From Cliona cf. orientalis (Eukaryota > Porifera > Demospongiae > Clionaida > Clionaidae), in contig OZ005705.1 of assembly GCA_963930775.1 (NCBI GenBank), positions 5,952,001 to 6,016,000 on the forward strand: a stretch of DNA of 64,000 bases, written 5' to 3'. Position numbers and translations under genes: made by a program. Below are positions 34,001-46,620 of the stretch, piece after piece. The number at the start of each line of letters is the position of its first letter. The first letter of the stretch is position 1. The notes under the pieces are model-generated. The model was given only the letters and a program-made list of their open reading frames with translations, did no database searches and was not told the DNA's origin.

Positions 34001-35415
34001 GAAACCAACAGAGCAGAACTATTGGAGAATGGATATATGGCACCGAGGCGAATTCCCCGCCCATCTGGATACGAGTATCCTCCATTTGGTCCTCCAAGAC
34101 CTGCCGGGGGAGATCATCAACATTTGACCGGGAGTATCAGCAGCGGCAGTGTTGGCAGTGGCACTCCAACATCCCGACAGCCACACTCAGCCCTACTGCT
34201 GAGACCTGAAGCAGAGAAGGTGTCTAGTCCATCATCGTCGTCGTCATTAGCAACAGGAGGAGGAGGAGAAAGAGGAGCTGCAAGTGGTGGTGCACGTACT
34301 TACATCAACGTTCAAAGCTTAGGTGGGAGTGCACCTCCCCCCATCGACCGCACCACAAAGCCTACTCCCCCCGTTATCGATAGAACTCTTAAGCCGGTAG
34401 GCTATCAGAGCCCAAAGAATACTCCGCCTGAATACGATGGTGGTGTGTTGGACCAAGAAGAAGAAGATGGAGATAGTGACTCGAGCGATTCTTCGCCAGA
34501 AATGTCCAAGAAGCATGCTTCCTCTTCTGGGGTGGCATTCAGCATCGCTGATCTCCCCAAACCCACCAATCGCACAACTCAGTACACGCAGGTGGAAATT
34601 GTCAATGCAACAAATCGTGTTAAAGTATCTTCTTCTCCAGCTGCTGACGATGGCAGTGCATCGAGAAAGGTGCCCATTCCTGTTCCACGTGAACGGGACC
34701 GGGATCACCCCATTCCGAAACCACGGAGAGTAAACTACTCGGACATTGATCTCACCGCGACAGCTGCTCGGGTGGAGGCAAGGTCGACAACAAGGTCACC
34801 CACGCTGAGAAAGGCCGAGCAGGAGCACCTCAAGGACAAACCTTACATCAACGTGAGCAGAGAGGGTGACGTGGACGACGACACAGACCCTGGCTACTAC
34901 ACACACATGAGAGTGAGTGCAGGGTCCTCCTCGTTGTTAGAGTAGGTGATGCAGTAGTGGGAGGGTGTGGTTTGGGAGGAGCTAACAACAGCATCAAAGC
35001 TTTTGAGCTCCATTTCAAGATGAAACAGTATACTGGAGTGGAATAAAAATCGAGGGCTATCCATAGACTGCCTGTACCTATGCGGCCTCAGTAGCACCTC
35101 CCAGGGTCCTCCTATATAGCTCTTCAGTGCTGCACACTGCTCTGTAACATCTATGGGAATCTGGGAGGAGCCGGGGGGGGGGGGTGGTGAGGCTAGGTTA
35201 TGCAGCCCATCCTATCTGTTTTCCGTAGCATCATTTTTTTTGTTTTGCTTCTCCATGTGTGTACAGGAAGCCACATGTCCTGTACTATTATGTTTCTTTA
35301 TCTTCTGTTTCAGGACTTATCAGAAGAGGAAGCAGATAGGCCAACTTTGGAAGTGCTTAGAGAATTAGTAAGTTTATGTGTGCTTAAAATACTATATAAA
35401 GCCAAGGCAATTTAA
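29713..35415 (+). CDS. GAB-family docking protein B (closest to GAB1/2)
   Basis: Exons 29713-29784 (MGGGEVLKKGWLIKSPP), 32454-32727, 33330-34912 and 35314 onward. The PH domain (AWRKRFFCLRSSKVLEYYKS, VFDVETKDRTYYLVASSQEEM, ICKVCAFS) is very close to GAB1. The tail carries two adjacent Grb2 C-SH3 ligands of the PxxxRxxKP type (PPIDRTTKP and PPVIDRTLKP), a GAB signature. SH2-type tyrosines include YINV twice (Grb2/Shc-like YxN), YTHM and YMAP contexts (YTHM fits the p85 YxxM rule), and VNYSDIDL, which fits an SHP2-type V-x-Y-x-x-I site. It therefore has the layout of a docking hub for PI3K, Grb2 and SHP2 at the membrane. The 3' end is uncertain: exon 4 may end at the donor at 35367 or run on to a stop at 35413-35415, and reading through exon 3 gives a stop near 34945. 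Confidence 0.85.
29785..32453 (+). other. Intron 1 of docking protein B
   Basis: About 2.7 kb. It contains a GA/GGGA tract (about 30978-31075) and a short inverted repeat at about 31585-31656. I see no coding exon. Confidence 0.6.
31585..31656. repeat. Short inverted repeat in GAB-B intron 1
   Basis: CTAATGTTCGATATT is mirrored by AATATCGAACATTAG about 40 bases later. It is a small fold-back structure with no coding content, possibly a degraded MITE. Confidence 0.6.
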
Positions 35416-37725
35416 GTACTTATTCAACAATCTTGATTTTGGAACAGCACAATAAATGACGATCTTCTTAGGAGGGTAGTTATATACTACAAGGTCGTTA
35501 GGTAGTGAATAATTATGGGGAGAGGAGGATAGAGGGATCGTTTAGCTTATGAGGGGGAGGGGGTAAGGGGAATGTCGTGGTCCCAGTCCGTCGATCAGGA
35601 AAGCTTGCTTAAAAATCATGTTACCAATTCAGATTCAATCAGCTAGTACATGTGAAGATAGCAGAATGGATATACCCGGTAGCTAAGCCCCTGGAGACCT
35701 AGAACAATAGCATATATACACTGTTAGAGAATAGTATACATTTAGCACTCTCTTCAGCGTGCGTAGCTTATCATAAACTGTGCTTTGTATTCAATCCACA
35801 CCTTGAATATGCTTCTGGAGAACCTGGGTATATATCTGGAGGGAGGGAGGGGGGTATATACATGTAGGACAGGCGGAGGGGGAGAACACAGGAGGGGGGC
35901 AGGGCAGGGGTGTGAGTGGGGGGTGGCAGTGGAATACTGGGAAATTTGAAAGTTAATTGTTTCTTGGTGAGAAAAGCAAGGCCTCTTGCAAGAGCACCTC
36001 TCCCTTGGCATTCACACTCACCTGGTTAGAGATTCTTCCTTGTTCAATTCCCTGAGCATTTGCCTTAGTTCCTGCTAAGTTTTCGCTTAAGCATCACCTT
36101 AATTGGTGCAGAAGAGTTCATTTGGAGGAAGTTAATCTCCTTGGAAGGAAAGTTGGTATAAACCAACATTTTTGAGGGGGAAGGTGGGGAAATTTTTTTT
36201 TTTGGCTGGAGAAGAGAGAATCCTTATCTATCAGAGATAGAATCAGCTATCGATATTTCTTCAATCAGCTATCGATATTTAAAGGTATATCGATCTAAGC
36301 CCCTAGAGACCAACACTCTTGCATCTATATTATGGAAGAAATAATACAGAATGATAGTATACAATATCATGTGCATTATAAGAGTGTAGGTATACACTTG
36401 GCACCCTCTTCAGCGTGCGTAGCTTATCATAAACTGTGCTTTGTGTTCAATCCACCAATGGGCTGCTCCAGAGGGTCAAGTTTTTATCAACACCTGGGGC
36501 TCCCCAAGCACTCTGTCCCATCTCCCGCAAAACATTGTTTCTAAAAAGCTTATGAAAAGTCCAGAGCAACTTGCGGTTTCGAGGCTGAAACTTGACAACT
36601 TCTTGGGAAATAAGTGAGAGAAAAAGCTCTCTCTATACCCTGTGTGGTAAACACACACTGAGGGGCAAAAGTTTTCGAATGGCGGCCAGTGCTAGCATGC
36701 GATATTATTTGTATGTCGTCAAAAAGACTGTTTACCTAAACAACGTTCAAGTGCTTTGCAAATGTCACCACCACAGATTCCCCCAAGGAGCTGACAGCTA
36801 CTGCCGCCCGCCTGCCTCACTCACTTACTTATATTACTGCCTGGCAACCGGTTGGTGCTCGCTGCTGCTACCTCAGTGAAGCCTACTTGTGGCCGATACA
36901 CACATAAAATTAATATTATGTTACTGTATATTGATTATATATACACACACCACTCATATTAAATGTGATTTTTGTGCTTATGTGAAAGCATAATATTATT
37001 ATTATTATAGTACAGTACATTGCACATCCAAGTACACTCTTCCGAGTATTATGTAATACTATCTATGTATGATGATTTTGTGTAAGGTGGTATAATTTTA
37101 GTACAATGTATAATATGTGTATTATTTATGTGAAGACATCAACATGTATACATACATGTGCACCGTCCATCCCTGAATTTTATCGTGTGTGTGTGTGTAT
37201 CATACCCTCTTAGAGGTGGATAAATCTTTATCTTATCCATTTAACAATTCCCTGCATGAATGTTGTTCATAGTGGATATTCTAAAATAATAATGATTCTT
37301 TCTTTTTTTTGTCATGAGCAGGAGTGCTAAAACTTTAAGCGAAAGAGATACTAATAGTCACTCCTGTTAAATTAATGATGGTAATTAATAATAATAATAA
37401 TTGTACTATTTACAATCATGATAAAAAAGTATAGGAAATGGGTAGATCCTGTCAAAAATACATTCACAAAAATTTCAGAAGAAAAACAATGGGCAGATTT
37501 CTCTATAAATTTTTGATGCACAAAACGATTGTTATGTGGGGGGAGGGGGATCGTGGGAGGCATGAATGGTGAAAACGAATCGATGTATACATACTCAATT
37601 ATTAACTACAAATCATGTAATAATTAAATTAAGCTGATACAATAATAACATTAATAATATTCTGGTTTATTGGGAAGTATTAGCAGTATAAATGATGATG
37701 TGGTATAATAATAACAACGATATGC
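35416..37725. other. Convergent stretch downstream of GAB-B with a duplicated segment
   Basis: No convincing gene lies between GAB-B and the GLIS-like stop. A segment of roughly 60-120 bases is present twice: about 35688-35806 and 36295-36455, with the core CTTCAGCGTGCGTAGCTTAT nearly identical. Near 36251-36285 a short unit AATCAGCTATCGATATTT is repeated. Further GAB-B 3' exons or untranslated sequence could be here. Confidence 0.5.
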
Positions 37726-40700
37726 CTAACTGGTGTTCGGCGTCATGTATAGAATCTGTCGTTGCGGGACCCCCTGAGATTGGACAATGGGGATGACCTG
37801 GGGGGCGCCAGTGGTAGTGGCCGTCGCTTGTCCCAGCATCACCGTGGGGACCTGGGTGGGTAGTACAGCTGTCTGGTGATGACGGTGGTGGCCGTGGCCG
37901 CCATGATGACCCGTTGGACCTGGGGCCGGGGGGCTCTGTAGTATCGTAGTAGGCATAGAGCCGGTCAGTAGGATCTGTTGTCCACTGCTGCTAGTAGCAC
38001 TGGCCATGGCCATCTTTGAGCCTCTCACCATGGGAGAGTGTGAGGACGACGACAACAAAGGCGAATGAGAAGTGATCAAGGGCTGTGATGATTTGACTGT
38101 GAGTGGTGGAGCTATGGTGGCAGCAGCTGCTATGCTTGATGCGGCCACTGCACTATTTCCACACGTTGGAGGCCAGCTGCTTGTCACTATGGTGACCTTA
38201 GAGGGTGACATCTTAGTTGGACTTCCACCACCACCAACAGAGCCCAGAATAGCAGCAGCTGCTACTGCAGAATCATTTGGTAGGGTTGTACCATTTGGAG
38301 ATGGAGTGGGTTTTCTCTCTTGCTTTTCATTTTTGTCCACAACCTGTGCCTGTACTTGCTGTTGCTGTTGCTGCTGCTTCATTTGCAGCTGAGCCACCTC
38401 CTGTTGGGCTTGCAGTTGTGCCTGCTGAGACTGAAACAACTGCTGCTGGAGTTGAGCTATCTGTTGTCTAAGCTGCTCCTCCAGATCTGCTTCACTTTTT
38501 GGAACGTTAACACTCACAGCAGCTGCAGCCGCTGCCTGGCCTGGACGGCTCTGCTGCTCAGCTCTTCCATCACTAACTGCCTGCTGCAGCAATTGAATGG
38601 GAGGCAGTGGCAGTTGTTTTTGCAGCAAATTCTGTTGCTGCTGCAATTTTGTGATGGTATTCTGTGGATGTGGCGAGACGGTTATGATGTCCCTACTGGC
38701 AGTGTTTGCAATTCCAGGTGTCGGTAGTAGCATGAGCACTTGTTGCTGTTGCTGCTGCTGCTGCTGTTGTTGTTGATGAGTGACAGCAGCTGCTCCCTGA
38801 GAAAGCAGTGGGGAGGAACCTGGAGCTAAGAAGCTTAGAGACTGTGGAATGGAGGATGGAACACCGGGAATCTGAACCAGTGGTACTTGAATCAATTGAG
38901 GCTGTTGCTGCTGTTGCTGCTGCTGTGCAGCTGCCACACTTATCGGTGGACCAGTTAGACTCCCAGAAGTTGAGGTGAGAACAGGAGGAGAGGGAAGAGT
39001 CTGTATCAACTGTCCATTGCAGTTGATGGACACTATGCCTGGGTGGATGAATCGGGGACCTGGGGTAGTGGGAGTGATGGGACTCGTACTAGAACCTGAT
39101 GATGCTGATCTCTTTCTGGAGCCACCCCGAGATGATCCGTTGGTCAGTCCCGTACCGTCTTCATGTTCCTGCCTCTCCTTCAGCTTGTGTGTGTACTTGA
39201 TGTGTTTTCGCATCGAGCTAGGATCCGTGTAGCTCTTTCCACAGCCGGGATACTTGCAGACGTACGGCTTTCTCGTGATGTGCGTCTTCATGTGTTTCGC
39301 ACGGTCGCTCGTGTTGTTGAACTTCTTTGTGCAGCCCTCGTAGTGACACTCGTAGGGCTTTTCCCCCGTATGCGTGCGAACGTGCAGCTTGAGATTCTCC
39401 AGGCGGGAGAAGGAGCGAGTGCACGTGGGATACTCGCACCTGTACGGTTTCTCTCCCGTGTGGCAGCGGAGGTGTGTGATGAGCTTATAGCGAGCATCGA
39501 ATGGCTTCCTGCTTCTTGCACAGTCCTTCCATTGGCAGACATACTTGTCCATGGCCAAGGTATGATCTCGGTCCAAGTGCCCCACGAGTGACTCGAGTTG
39601 TGGAAACTCCTGGTTGCAGTTCTCCCAGCAACAGACGAACGGTCCACTGTCGTCCATTTCTTCCTCGGTGAGGGGAGAGGCCGCAGTGGGGGAGACAGCT
39701 GTCGCATGAAGGAGAAGGGCTGGACTCCTTGGGTCTGCCACCAGGAGGCCCTGCTGGAACAGAGACTGCTGCTGGGTAGCTGAGATACTCGAGGTGGGGG
39801 AGGTGGCAGAGAGGCTGGCTATTGGTGAGAGGGAGGAGCACGAGTCGGTTGTGGATGGGGAAGAGGAAGAGACTGTGTGGTTTTCAAGTCCAACTTGAGT
39901 GAAGCTCGAGTACTTTGCTGCAGCAATTCCCCCACCCCCACCAGCAGCTGCACCGTTTGGACTCTGCAGATTCACATTGCCATTCTGTAGGATAGATAGA
40001 CTCATCTTAAACACTCGCATCTAGAACTCTCTCTTACTATTACTATAATAGTATAATAGTCACTCTACAGTGCTTCAGCTAGCTACGGGCTGCAGCACAT
40101 TAATTTGCAGAATTTTCAAAATTGCAGCTGCAACCAGAAACTGCAGTGCAGCACCACCGCAGAGCTACATGTAGTCCCCGTAACGATGCATGGGGCGTAC
40201 ATGCGTCGCACGTACATACATTCAGTACGGGTATGCTCGCTCACGATCACACACCGTGGTTGACGACTGCAAAAAAGCACACTGTGGGCATTTGGTAGAA
40301 ACTTTAGACAAACAGTGCAGCGCACACACACTTAAATAACTCACACTTGCACTCCTGCACTACACACTAGTATATTGAGGCGCTTATGTCGCAGCGAGGT
40401 GCTTTAAAACACTGTGTGCTAGCTAGTGCAAAAGTGAAACCTTCCCCAAAGAGGAAGGCGCTCAACCACGGTAGAAACAACACGAAAACCCAACCTGCAG
40501 TTTGTGTATATAACAAAGTGTTTATTTTTGGGTTTTTGCCCGTACTGTTCTGCATGACACTGTCAGTATACCATATAGCGAAGTGTGTAACCCATATATA
40601 ACTGCGAGTTCACAGTAAAAGCTGACAATAAAAGCTGATGTTGTAAACACAGAGAATTTCTAGGAATCGAGATCGCTTTCTCGATCAGTGTAAAAATTGG

Positions 40701-43700
40701 GTTCCCATGCACGCAGCTCACAGCCAGACAACACAGCTGCCACATACTCTCAGGCACATAGAAAGTATGTATGTTAAAACACACCGCACATACCACACTC
40801 TTGCACACCCACAGAGTCCATGGAAACCATCCCTTAAGCTTCCTTCCTTCCTTTAGGTGAAAAAAGCTTGCCTCTGTTATGCCACGGTGGCACACCACAC
40901 AAAAAGGGCCTGGCATCCTATCACCCCCCACACTATGACAATGCCACCCATCACCACTATCAGCCACACTATCTACAAACAATGTGTGGAAGGAGAGGGT
41001 AGCTATGGGGGGAGATCTGATTGGTCAGTTTACTACCAAATGCGCCGCCATGTGTATACAATGACACACAATGTGTCGCATAATATTTTTTTGTTTACAG
41101 TCCGGATCTCTTTCTCTCTCTTTCTCTCTCTCTCTCTCACACTCTCACTCTCTCTCTTTCTCCCTCTTCTTGTCTGGTCAGGGCCCAGGGGAGGGGGAGG
41201 CATTTAAGTTAGTAAGCTGATAATAGTAGCTATACAAACAATAGTAATAAAAGGGAGGTGGGGTGGTGGGGGGGGGGGGGGGGAGCTGCTACAAAAATTC
41301 ACGGCCACTCTTTTCGAGACTAAACAGTGACAGACAGTGAACCTCAAATAGACAACCCTTTGGTTCCACCACCCATTAAGCACCACCATAATTATGCATT
41401 AGGACAAAAACGTACAATTACATGTGCATGCATGCAAGTCTGTCACTATGTTAGCACCAGGACTGCCACACACATTATGTAATCATACCTCAAAAATTAA
41501 TCCTGCAGATTTCTGCACATGCATGCACAAAATTTCAATGAAGTCATCGAATAATTAGATGAAATACTATGCATGTAAACCATAGCATGCAGCATGCATG
41601 ACTGTTGCATGCACACCAACGATATTATCTCCAAACCGATCAGCTCACTAGGGCCCCGTGCCTTCCTGGCTGTCGAGCTAGCTATCATGACTACATATGG
41701 GATGCTTATTATTATTATTGCATGTACACAACTGATTTGCGATCATTTTTTCGGTGAGGCAACCACAAATGTGGCGTGCACAGCGTGGCCATTTCCCCCA
41801 GGTGTCTTATCACTATCAAACACGCACAAATCGAGTTACCACACTGGGGCCCCTTTGGTGGACTATCAGAGTGGGCCTTTGGCCAGGCTGGGGCAAACAC
41901 TTCAAATCTCATGAGCTCCAAAGCCTTGTAGCTATGCATACAGGTTCACCACAGATAAAGCTGAGTTTACTACAGACATCGGATCAGTCAGCATAGCAAC
42001 ACCTGGTGGGTAATAGGGTTGTTTATGTGCCTCTGGGCTCTAAGGTGGTTTAAGCCATGGGTGGTGCTCAAGCTAGCTATGAATATCATTATTATTATTT
42101 TTTTCCAAACACACAGGGATATAAAAAACACACAACAAACATGCACTGGTACACACCTCACACAACTAAAGCATTCACTGGGTTTTTTGGGGGGAGTTGC
42201 ATTGCTCTGGTCACTGCCAGGCTCTGGGTGGTGGTGCTTAAATCCACTAGGACTAATTTCTTCACAAAACACATATTAAAGAATTTATTGGTTGTTTTTT
42301 GCCATGTCCATGGGCTACAATGCTCCCATGCTCCCATGCACAGCAGCAGCAGGGTGGTACTCTCTACTGATTTTTCCAAACACTGATTAGGACTCAATAT
42401 ACACACAACTAAAGATTTTCTGGTTTTTTGGGCTAGCAGTGCTCTCACACATAGCAGCAACCCAGGCTGGTGGTGGTACTACACTCAAACACCACCATAC
42501 TACGAGTTGTAGGACCATGCTGATCTACATAAAAACATACAACGCCACACTAAAGAATTCACTGAGGTAGTGCTCTCACGCTGGGCTCTCTCTCTGTCTC
42601 TTTCATTTCTCTCCTCCTCCCATCTCTCTATGAAAACACAAACATACAATGCAGAGCGAGCTGGAGCACCCCCAGGCCTTTCTGCTCACAATGGGCTATA
42701 TAGTGCGTGAGTAATAATAATGTGTAGCTAATATGATTGGCGGATGTAGCAGAACAACAGCCAAGCTCTTTCAGCCAGTGCACTGCCTATCTGAAGTCGG
42801 CATAATTGTGGCAATGTACCCATCTGGCCAGAAACATTTTTTCCACCTAACCACTGTCTACGAAACTCATATTATTATTATACCACCCATAACTATAATT
42901 ATACCTTCCAACTTCTTGCACCGGCTGGTGGCTGGTGGCTGGTGTTCGTGCGAGTGTGTGTGCTATGTGTGCATGTGGGCAAAACCCCCAACTCAGGCCC
43001 AAGCCAAGCCAAGCCAAGCTAAGCCTAGCCTATAGCCAAACCAGGGGCTTCTACTCTGCAGATCTGGCCCAAGAAAGTACAGAGAAGAATGGAAACAAAC
43101 ACGAATCAATTATGACATAATTATAGCCATTCGTGCACAGCATGCATGCAGGAGCACTATTTCTCACTCACTCACTCACGTACGTACTTTGTCCAGTGCA
43201 TTTATGAGTAACAAACACATAATAATTATGATATATGCTAAACCACCACCATGTCTATAATAATATTATAGGCTGCAAGAGATACCTAGCAAATTACGCT
43301 CCAATTAATTCGTCGGCCAACTGGCTACAAGACAAACAAATCCACAACCTGCCAGTCGTATGTAGCCATACAGCGCATACAGCGCAACGACCAATAATTC
43401 TACACGCCCCAACCACCAGGATGCACTACGTAGCTTATAATATAGCTAGCACGTTTCTGTCTGTCTATAGATGCAATAAATATTACTCTAATACCTTGTC
43501 CTTGTCTGTCTGTGGCCTGTAAAAAAACAACCGTGTCCTTTGGAGAGAGGAGTGCATTAGGGGGAAGGAGGAAAGGCCACGGCTAACAGCTGCACAGAGA
43601 AAGACTTTCCCACACCCTAGGGAGCTAGTGGCAGACCCATTAGTCTAATGGGGACGAACAACGCATACTGTCGTTCACGAGGCTAGCTTCCAGACACCCA

Positions 43701-45784
43701 CATATGCACCGCTGTTTGTTCGTAGGCCTACACCGTTAATTACTACCATCCCATAGTGTACATTCCAGCGTAATTAATTCCAACTAACTATGGGATCGAA
43801 ACGCTCGCTCGCCCAGTTCCCAGTTGGGGACGTCTCGATTGGAGTTTCGCGCGTACGACGATAATTTTGTGCCACGCGAATCTCTTCTTTTTTTTCTTCA
43901 ATAGTTGTCCAAAACCTCCATCGGAGTCCCAACTACCCGATAATCGTTCGATGTTTATCATTTCCCTGACCTCAGAGTTCCCTCCCGAATTAGTGAACAC
44001 TGAGCAATATATAGGCTCTTTGGATTTAGTACTTAATCTCCTTGATCAGCTTTAGAAATAGCTGTGAAAGTATACACACTCCAGGTATGGCCCAGTACTA
44101 CATGTATACTTTGTGGAAGTGTGCCATGACTGGTCGGCATAATATTGTTATAACCGTGGCAACCGATCTCACTGTAGTGCTGCTGCATGTTGCATGCAAC
44201 GTACATGTACAGAGAAGATGATAAACTGACAATAACATAACGATCGTGGCACGGTACGTGGCTTATAAGAGAGAGCGAGCATCAGCTCAGCAAACATGGA
44301 GAAAATCTAACCACACACACATTTACATGCACACACACACACGGGTAGCTACGTGTATACAGAACACTCCAACAAGTGGACAAACGTAGATCATGAACCA
44401 CAAAGAGACGACATCTATGCAGTTCCTCCCCTCAAGCTTCACGCTTGGTTAGGTTTGCAACTTGGTCTCTTAACTAAAAACACTCACCCTCCCCCCTTCC
44501 TTCCTCCCTCCCTCCCTCCCTCCTCCCCTGCCCTCGCGCTAATCAAAACCAGCTGCTGCGTGTGGTTGGTACGTCTATATATAGACTAGCCTATAATTTA
44601 GCAACTGCATCACAATACAGTCGAGCCTGTACAGTATAGTGGTCACTGTCACCTCCTTATCACAGCCACTTACTACATTCCGGCTCCAAGGGGCAAAACT
44701 CCACACACCATCACACTATATAGCTATCCCTTTAAAGCAGTCACCTCTCTATTAGAGCCAATGATTTCCAGCCCATAGGTATAATTTACTATAGACAATT
44801 CCAGTTATTATCTATCATATATATTATTATTATACCTCTGATGCTGCAAAGTCCAGAGACAATGGAGGAGATCTCATTGATATCAACGGGAGATCAGCGA
44901 TGATGGGTGACGTCAGTCGCTGCAGGTGATCGTGAGACTCGTGGTCCAGTTTATTGTCCGCTTCCATCGCCATATTATCGGAGGAGGCAACACCATTTAC
45001 GTAGCTAGCAGTAGCAGCCTGGGGAGATGGGGAGAACAGATGCTGACCGCTGCTGCCGATCGGGTGGAGTCTGGTGCTGGCCGGATCAACCAGCATCGAA
45101 GATGACGATGATTTTGATGCTTCATGTTGAAGGTCAACCCCAGCCAATACTATGTCCTGCAATTGATAGCAAAGTGCATGTTGTAGAGATTTGTAAACTA
45201 TACTGCACTGAGCATAGGGAGTTTTCTGTATAGTAAAACAATGGGATTTATTATATCAATTGTGATGGTTTCAACAGCTGCTCAAGTGGGGTATCCTGGT
45301 TGCCAACTTGGAATAAATAAACAAAACTCTAGAGGGTCCAAAAACAATGCCCCAAAACATTCACTGAGCACATTATGGAGCACTAGTACTGTACATTATT
45401 CATGAAGGAATACACTTGAGGCTGATTGATGATAACAGTACTCTATAAGCCCAGGCACTTGTTTATTTCAATGCCCACTATCATCCACCGCATAAAAACC
45501 ATTAATGTACTCACTCAAAATTAATAGCACTACAGTGTGGCCACTAATTAGACACTTCTTTATCACTGAGATTCTTTACTATAAGTACTCACGCAATTAG
45601 CATTTCCATTGGTGTTGGGAGCCCCAGCACCTGCTCCAGTGGAAGACGATTTTGCAATGGTAGCATCGATGACCAGCTGTTGCTGCTGTGCAGCTACGAT
45701 ATCCTCGCTCCGGTGGACTCGAGCAGTAGCGAGCGGAGAGATCCCGCTGTCAACATTCATCATCCCAATGCCTGGTATATTCAT
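37726..45784 (-). CDS. GLIS-like five-zinc-finger transcription factor, polyQ-rich
   Basis: The main exon, 37726-39984, is continuous. Two upstream exons at 44836-45156 and 45593-45784 join it in phase 0, giving 923 residues. The five C2H2 fingers of the GLI/GLIS/ZIC class begin at [10 protein letters not shown], then [53 protein letters not shown] and [18 protein letters not shown], linked by TGEKPY-type linkers. RLENLK and TDPSSMRKH are GLIS/GLI signatures that contact DNA; GLIS is my preference because of finger 1 spacing and [10 protein letters not shown]. The tail is rich in Gln (runs of 7 to 12), Ala and Ser/Pro, as in activation domains. The 5' exons are low-complexity and show no domain, so the junction across a 4.85-kb intron is an inference; alternatively the finger exon starts at 40018-40020 ([12 protein letters not shown]). 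Confidence 0.85.
39985..44835 (-). other. Long intron of the GLIS-like gene
   Basis: About 4.85 kb without a recognisable exon. It contains CT-rich tracts (about 41105-41165), a poly-G run near 41270-41282, a degenerate minisatellite (42160-42590) and repeated AAGCCAAGCC at about 43002-43026. Many short open frames lack any family match. Regulatory elements are likely but I cannot name them. Confidence 0.55.
42160..42590. repeat. Degenerate tandem repeat, unit about 110-145 bp
   Basis: Units start with ACACAACTAAAG or ACACTAAAGAATTCACTG and contain TGGTTTTTTGGG and GTGCTCTCACAC followed by GGCTGGTGGTGGTACT. Starts are near 42166, 42275, 42402 and 42548. Units are diverged, so the array is old. 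Confidence 0.55.
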
Positions 45785-46620
45785 GACGCGTAGCTGCATG
45801 CAGCTGTATGTTTGCCCGAGCGTCGGTGCGGCGATTCGCGGAGTTCCAGCTTTGTAGGTAGCGACTCGGGAGGGCTTCTCTGCAAGCTAGCTGTGATCCT
45901 GCAAATGTCCAAACTGCCTTTTTTTATCGGTGAGGTACCCGAGTGTATAAATATCAATACTGACACGTGTGCCGCCCAGGGAAGGCGATCGGTGAGTCTG
46001 CACGATCCGTCATCAACCTGCTTGCTTGCTTGCTGCACTGTACTATTAGGGTAGCTACATGATTATTTACAGTAAGGCAAACTAACTTTATTGGAATAGG
46101 GTAGGCCAGCGCGCACCCCGCGGCGGACCTCCCGCACACATGCACCCCCATACGACAAACTATGCCCCTCCCACGTTCGCCATGCATGGGCGAGACACCA
46201 ATTTGCGAGACCTCACGCCGCGCATACACACATCGCCTCGTGGCTGCGCTGGCTGAACTCGCGCGCTCTCGAGTCGCTTGGCTGTTGGCGTTTCCAATAG
46301 AAGCCGACCATAAACCATCCGGCACAATAGTAAGTTTATCACAGTGGAGCTCCGAGCAGCTACCGGCTGTGCTAAGCTCCAATGTACGACATAATAAAAA
46401 TTTGTGTAGTACAATGTATAATAAATTTATTCTGACTATGGAAATTAATGTTGGGTTAATGTGATTCATATCCTCCCATTCCCAGACTGAGAGCAGCTGT
46501 TCCTAGTACTCATCCCGGCCTCCTCCCTCACTCTTTCTCTCAGCCTTCCTTCCTCTGATCAACACTCTGCGTACATGTGACCATACTATTAAATTATTAT
46601 AAAAACTTCTTAACGATTAA
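45785..46620. promoter_or_regulatory. Divergent upstream region, GLIS-like gene and PGAP2
   Basis: About 830 bases. It is CpG-richer than its surroundings around 46110-46290 (GCGCGCACCCCGCGGCGG, CTCGCGCGCTCTCGAG). It contains no convincing coding exon. Confidence 0.4.

Noticed and set aside
38072-39841. Antisense frames of 60-140 codons opposite the zinc-finger exon
   Set aside because: They mirror the strongly biased CAG/GCC composition of the GLIS-like coding strand and show no domains.
46162-46464. 100-codon plus-strand frame upstream of PGAP2
   Set aside because: It lies in the CpG-rich divergent promoter interval, with no family similarity or splice connection to PGAP2.
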